Virus record (IMG/VR): IMGVR_UViG_3300028920_000255
Location: 1 to 24,854 of that record
Source of the DNA: a virus
Length of the DNA: 24,854 nt
Strand: one strand, 5' to 3'
A program made the position numbers and the translations under genes. Below the pieces are notes generated by a model. The model worked only from the letters and a program-made list of their open reading frames with translations, ran no database searches and had not been told where the DNA came from. Positions within the stretch are counted from its first letter, which is position 1. Each line of letters starts with the position of its first letter. Shown in pieces: positions 21,054 to 24,854 of the stretch.

Positions 21054-21850
21054 AATATAATCTTTATGATTTTTATATCGGTTCTCAATATTGGTATTAC
21101 ACAGACAACGCTGCCGGCGATGTTTCGTATAATGGTCATAATTATATAGCTATTGGTATTGATCGAACAGAGGTAATTTATAATAATCCTACAGAAGATT
21201 TACAGATCACCGTTCCTTTTGGAACTCAACCTATTTCACAAAATATAATTAAAGCTAATGACAAGGCGATAAATGTTACTGTTTATGAAAGTGATGGAGT
21301 TGATACAGATATTATTTATAAAGGCGAAATAGTATTATCTTTATACGACAACAGAAAACGCATTAAATCGCGTATCAAATCAATAGAAACATCACTAAGA
21401 TCAACAATTCCTCAAAAAGTATTTTCTCCAAATTGCACTCATAATTTATATGACAAAAATTGTGGGTTATCTGAAAATACTTATAAAATTACAATAACCG
21501 GAGCAGCTGCTTTTTCAAGACTGTCTTATGGCGATAACTTTTACAGCTCAACTGATCTTAATATTTTAGAAGGTTGGGGAGATTACAGAGATTTTAGTTA
21601 TGGCGTTTTAAGAATTAATGACGGTGAAGAAACACTACAAATTACAAAACAAACAAATGCAGGAAGTTTGACGACCGTTTACACATCAACTCCAAGAGTA
21701 ACCGAAATAGATGCAAGTTCAAAGCTTGAATTTATAATCGGTTGTGATCATACAAAAGATACATGTTATAATATAAATAACATTGAAAGATTTGGGGGTT
21801 TTCCAACAATTCCTCAAAACGATCCTTATTACGATTTACCGGGAGGTTAA
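21050..21850 (+). CDS. Baseplate hub protein, BR0599/DUF2163 family
   Basis: Central hub of the tail tip, equivalent to RcGTA g13 and functionally to lambda gpL. A TTG start at 21050 overlaps the upstream TGA; GAGAGGAA lies about 8 bases upstream and no other start fits. Residues 1-115 have YTDNAAGDVSYNGHNYIAIGIDRTEV and TEDLQITVPFG, typical of DUF2163. The C-terminal BR0599 domain has NCTHNLYDKNCGL, YGVLRINDG and GCDHTKDTCYNINNIERFGGFP. The four cysteines C129, C138, C232 and C239 show C-x8-C and C-x6-C spacing. As I recall, this spacing equals that of the [4Fe-4S] ligands of lambda gpL, so a cluster is plausible. Confidence 0.85.
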   Translation: MKYNLYDFYIGSQYWYYTDNAAGDVSYNGHNYIAIGIDRTEVIYNNPTEDLQITVPFGTQPISQNIIKANDKAINVTVYESDGVDTDIIYKGEIVLSLYDNRKRIKSRIKSIETSLRSTIPQKVFSPNCTHNLYDKNCGLSENTYKITITGAAAFSRLSYGDNFYSSTDLNILEGWGDYRDFSYGVLRINDGEETLQITKQTNAGSLTTVYTSTPRVTEIDASSKLEFIIGCDHTKDTCYNINNIERFGGFPTIPQNDPYYDLPGG

Positions 21851-21853
21851 AAA

Positions 21854-24175
21854 GTGGCTTTTGGTTTTTTTGGTTTATTTTTAGCATCAGTTGCAACTTC
21901 TTATGTAGCTTATCTTTTAAAGCCTAAGCCACAGATTCCTGAAGCACGCAAACCTAATGTTGATAATGCTGATGTTCCTCCCACTCAATACGGAACTGTA
22001 ATCCCTCGAGTTTATGGAACTGCAAAAGTAAAAGGTTTAATTATTTGGGTTGATAAATTGCAAACAATACCTATTTATTCAAGGCAAACGGTAGGCTCAA
22101 CATGGTGGGGAAAAAAGAAAAAAGAAGATGTTTTATCGGGATATCAGTATAAATTATCTTTTGCAGTTGCTTTTCACGCCGGAGAACCTTATTACGATAA
22201 TGTTATAGATGCAGGCATAAAAGCATTGTATTATGGAGGTCAAGAAGTTTGGAGTGGAAACGCTGCAGGCGGATCAACTTATGTTACGATAAAAAATCGC
22301 GGTAAAATAAATATTCATGGCGGTGTTTCGCCTCAAGCAACAGATCCTTTAATTGATGCTAAAACACCGTTAACACCCGGTTATTCAGGTATAGTTTATG
22401 CAACTTTTGAGGATTGGGATTTAGGTGATGCGCCACAATTAAAACCTATTGAAATGCTTATAAAAAATGAGATAGAAAACTTTGATATGATAGGCGATGA
22501 CGTTAATCCTGCCGGTATAGTTTATGATATGTTGACAGATGTTACTTATCAGCTTAGTTTAGATTCTTCTTTAGTTGATCTTGCTAATTTTCAGGCTGTA
22601 GCCACTGTTTTAGAAACAGAAGGCTTAGGAATGACGATTACAATGAGAAGCCAAAGAACAGCGCAACAATGGATTGAGGAAATTTTACGACACATTGACG
22701 GAATGTTGCAATTCAACAAATCAACAGGTAAATTTCAAATAAAATTATTACGTGATGATTATGACGAAGGTCTGTTAACTGTTTTTACAGAAAGCGAGAT
22801 AAAAGATTTTCAATTAGAGCGAAAATCATGGTCAGAAATAACAAACGATTTAACGGTATCTTATACAAATAGATCTGCAAATTATATTAAATCATCACTT
22901 TCAACAGTAAATCAGGCAGCTCAAGCAATGGCCGGACGAGTTAATAGAGAAAACTACGATTTTATGGGAATAACAACTTTTGCAAACGCTCAAAAGGTAT
23001 TGCAAAGATTAGTAAACAAAGAAAGCAGGCCTTTAGCATTTATAAAAATGGCTGTTCCTTTTGCTTTAGGAAAAGATTTTAAGCAGGGCGATGTATTTAA
23101 AATTCAATATTCTTTATATGACATTTCATCTTTTATAGTTCGTGTTCTTTCTGCTACATCGGGAGAAAATGACGATAATACAATAGAGTTAGAGGTTGTC
23201 GAAGATGTTTTTGCAACACCATACACAGGTGATTTTATAGAACAAGACAATGAATATGTTCCAACAGATTACACTATAACCAAAATAGATGAATGGAAAA
23301 TTTTTGACAGCCCTGTTCAAATTGATTCAACAGGAAGAAGCGTTGTAATTTTACCCGTAAAAAATTCAGAGTTTAGCTTTGCTGCAAAAGCTTATATGTC
23401 AGAGGATGGAGGAACAACTTATACAGAAATATCATCTTTAAGTTATCCTTATTGCGGGCGTTTAAACGGTGTTTATCCTATAGATACTTATGAAGTTGAT
23501 AGATTTGTTGGTTTTAGAGTTGATAATATTTATGGCCTTGATTTTCTAAGCTCATTAACAGAGGATGAATTTCAGGAAAGAAATTATTCATCAATATTAA
23601 ATAATGAGTTTATTTCTTTCAAAAACATTGATCTTGTTTCAGGTGATACTTATTCTATTATCGGAATAACACGAGGCGAATATGATACAAACGCACAGGC
23701 TCACGTTAATGGTGAGTTGTTGTTTTTATTAAATATGCCTAACCCGTTTACAATTTGCCCTATTTCTGATACATTAAATAGTTTTAAATTGAAAATAGTT
23801 CCACGAACACCATTCAGGGAAATAAGCGACGATGATATTGATGATGCTGATGTTATCGATTACGTTTACACAGAACGAAATAGAACTTTAATAAATCCGA
23901 CATTTTTGAAAGCCGAAAGAGTTGGTAATGTAAATAGTTTAGTCTGGGAACAAATTGCATGGGAAGCCGGAGCCGATTATTTTCCAGTTGACAGCCGGCC
24001 TGCATCAAATATTATTCAAAACGGTTTTTTTGAGTTAGTAATTAACGGAGCAAATGCTATAAATTTAACAGATTCATTTTATGAAGAAACAACAAGCATT
24101 ACAACAACTTATCAGGTAAGAACAAATATGCAGGGATTTTATACAGATTACGCAAGTGTAACATTAACAATATGA
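21854..24175 (+). CDS. Tail tip attachment protein (gpJ/Phage-tail_3-like)
   Basis: The large protein closing the tail tip. GTG 21854 is preceded by GGGAGG, and no better start exists (773 aa). Residues 3-22 are hydrophobic (FGFFGLFLASVATSYVAYLL), then KPKPQIPEARKPN leads to PTQYGTVIPRVYGTAKVKGLIIW, the usual opening of gpJ-type proteins. Family-like stretches include NPAGIVYDMLTDVTYQLSLDSSLVD (about 217-241), RTAQQWIEEILRHIDGMLQ, RKSWSEITNDLTVSYTNR and AMAGRVNRENYDFMGITT, followed by a beta-rich C-terminal third. No TIM-barrel glycosidase or peptidase domain is visible. It should help form the channel and contact the host surface. Confidence 0.8.
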   Translation: MAFGFFGLFLASVATSYVAYLLKPKPQIPEARKPNVDNADVPPTQYGTVIPRVYGTAKVKGLIIWVDKLQTIPIYSRQTVGSTWWGKKKKEDVLSGYQYKLSFAVAFHAGEPYYDNVIDAGIKALYYGGQEVWSGNAAGGSTYVTIKNRGKINIHGGVSPQATDPLIDAKTPLTPGYSGIVYATFEDWDLGDAPQLKPIEMLIKNEIENFDMIGDDVNPAGIVYDMLTDVTYQLSLDSSLVDLANFQAVATVLETEGLGMTITMRSQRTAQQWIEEILRHIDGMLQFNKSTGKFQIKLLRDDYDEGLLTVFTESEIKDFQLERKSWSEITNDLTVSYTNRSANYIKSSLSTVNQAAQAMAGRVNRENYDFMGITTFANAQKVLQRLVNKESRPLAFIKMAVPFALGKDFKQGDVFKIQYSLYDISSFIVRVLSATSGENDDNTIELEVVEDVFATPYTGDFIEQDNEYVPTDYTITKIDEWKIFDSPVQIDSTGRSVVILPVKNSEFSFAAKAYMSEDGGTTYTEISSLSYPYCGRLNGVYPIDTYEVDRFVGFRVDNIYGLDFLSSLTEDEFQERNYSSILNNEFISFKNIDLVSGDTYSIIGITRGEYDTNAQAHVNGELLFLLNMPNPFTICPISDTLNSFKLKIVPRTPFREISDDDIDDADVIDYVYTERNRTLINPTFLKAERVGNVNSLVWEQIAWEAGADYFPVDSRPASNIIQNGFFELVINGANAINLTDSFYEETTSITTTYQVRTNMQGFYTDYASVTLTI

Positions 24176-24183
24176 GGTGATTT

Positions 24184-24567
24184 ATGGATATACTATCAAC
24201 AATAGCCAACAATTCAACAGCATGGCTGCATATTATAAACAGCAATTCTGAAAAAATTGATGAAAGATTAATAAAACAAGATTTAAAAGCAAATATACCT
24301 GCTTTCGGTAAAGGATATCGATTATTTTATGCAACTGATACTAAAGAATGGTTTTATGATAATAATGCAGCATGGGTTAAATTAGGCGTTATTTTAATCG
24401 GTGCTTTAGGAAGTCGTCCGGCTGCAGGTAATCAAAACAGTTTATTTATAGATGAAAGTTCACGAGAGTTTTATATTGATGACGGCGCAGCTTGGCAATT
24501 GGTTAAAGCTGAAGGCACAGTTTCACCCGATGAAGTTCAAGCCGTTTGCATGAGTATTTGTGCATAA
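24184..24567 (+). CDS. Short tail fibre or appendage protein with duplicated beta unit
   Basis: A 127-residue product, ATG 24184 after GAGGTG. The N-terminal 40 residues are helical (TIANNSTAWLHIINSNSEKIDERL). Two similar units follow: RLFYATDTKEWFYDNNAAWV (46-65) and SLFIDESSREFYIDDGAAWQ (86-105). The 'LF.at.t.e.Y.DdgaaW' unit recurs in many phage fibre and collar proteins, where it forms small beta modules. The N-terminal helix may bind the tail tip or pair in a trimer. A fibre-related role is likely from motif and position; the receptor is unknown. Confidence 0.6.
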   Translation: MDILSTIANNSTAWLHIINSNSEKIDERLIKQDLKANIPAFGKGYRLFYATDTKEWFYDNNAAWVKLGVILIGALGSRPAAGNQNSLFIDESSREFYIDDGAAWQLVKAEGTVSPDEVQAVCMSICA

Positions 24568-24594
24568 TGAGAATAATAGAATTTAGGAGGATTT

Positions 24595-24854
24595 ATGGCT
24601 TTAACAAGAAAAGTTTTATATTTTGGTCAATTAGCATCCGCAAAAGCTGATATTTATGTTCCTTCGGGTGTTAAAGGATTTGTTCATAATCTAACAATAC
24701 ATAATACTGGCGTTACAACCGAAAAAGTTGTTTTATATTATAATGATGGCGCAAATGAATATAAATTTATAAATGTTGATATAAATTCAAACGAAACTTT
24801 ATTTATTGATTTTCGTGGCGAAGGCTTTGTTGTTGAGTATGGTGAAAAAATAAC
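24595..24854 (+). CDS. Beta-rich tail appendage protein, 5' part only
   Basis: ATG 24595 follows a very good TAGGAGG site; the frame stays open to the window edge (86 full codons). The visible part reads FGQLASAKADIYVPSGVKGFVHNLTIHNTG, then KVVLYYNDGANEYKFINVDINSNETLFIDFRGEGFVVEYGEKI. Small phage proteins with this 'q.a..ktdiYvP.g.kg.v.ni.lhNt' opening and 'netl.id..GfvV..Gd.I' closing are common near fibre genes and form beta sandwiches, often annotated as hypothetical structural proteins. The true length and function cannot be seen here. Confidence 0.6.
   Translation, partial: MALTRKVLYFGQLASAKADIYVPSGVKGFVHNLTIHNTGVTTEKVVLYYNDGANEYKFINVDINSNETLFIDFRGEGFVVEYGEKI

Overview
The window is one contiguous piece of a tailed double-stranded DNA phage (Caudoviricetes) or prophage. 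It looks siphovirus-like: it has a long tape measure gene, a tail tube gene and a frameshifted tail chaperone, and I see no sheath gene. Every gene I can support lies on the + strand. The DNA is AT-rich and uses the standard code with TAA, TGA and TAG stops. Most genes have clear Shine-Dalgarno sites and are packed with ATGA, TAATG or TGATG junctions. The host is not identifiable. The SD usage and the tail-tip genes, which resemble those of gene transfer agents and Gram-negative phages, suggest a low-GC Gram-negative bacterium. That is an inference.

Region 1 (1-4266) holds about a dozen small accessory genes. They include a membrane/coiled-coil protein, a DUF1653-like protein, two related coiled-coil or basic proteins, an HTH-like protein, three Cys-rich putative zinc-binding proteins and an FlbD-like protein. 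A tRNA-Gln(UUG) lies among them at 2543-2613 and overlaps the end of the HTH-like gene.

Region 2 (4267-6363) is a 181-bp repeat-rich regulatory or packaging region followed by the small and large terminase genes. The small terminase starts about 7 bases after an extended -10 box and has no SD, so its mRNA may be leaderless. The heptamer GTTTACT/AGTAAAC is strongly clustered across the promoter and the first part of the small-terminase gene.

Region 3 (6364-11310) is the head module. It has its own sigma70-type promoter beside a perfect inverted repeat, then a portal-MuF fusion, an S78 prohead protease with a long C-terminal tail, an HK97-fold major capsid protein and a putative decoration protein. 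It ends at a UUCG-tetraloop terminator that should reduce transcription into the next module.

Region 4 (11311-24854) is the connector and tail module. In order it holds two small basic proteins (one of 33 aa), a gp6/gp15-like connector, an HK97 gp10-like protein, a tail terminator candidate, the tail tube, tail chaperones G and GT joined by a probable -1 frameshift, and the tape measure. After these come a pair of paralogous virion proteins and two proteins sharing a distal-tail domain. A BR0599/DUF2163 hub with four cysteines spaced as in lambda gpL follows, then a gpJ-like tip protein and two fibre or appendage proteins, the last cut by the window edge.

The overall gene order is the canonical packaging, head, connector, tail order. 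The least ordinary parts are the terminase promoter/repeat region, the small terminase with an IS66-TnpA-like N-terminus, and the internal transcription signals that split the structural operon. No integrase, replication gene or identified lysis gene, CRISPR array or insertion sequence was seen.
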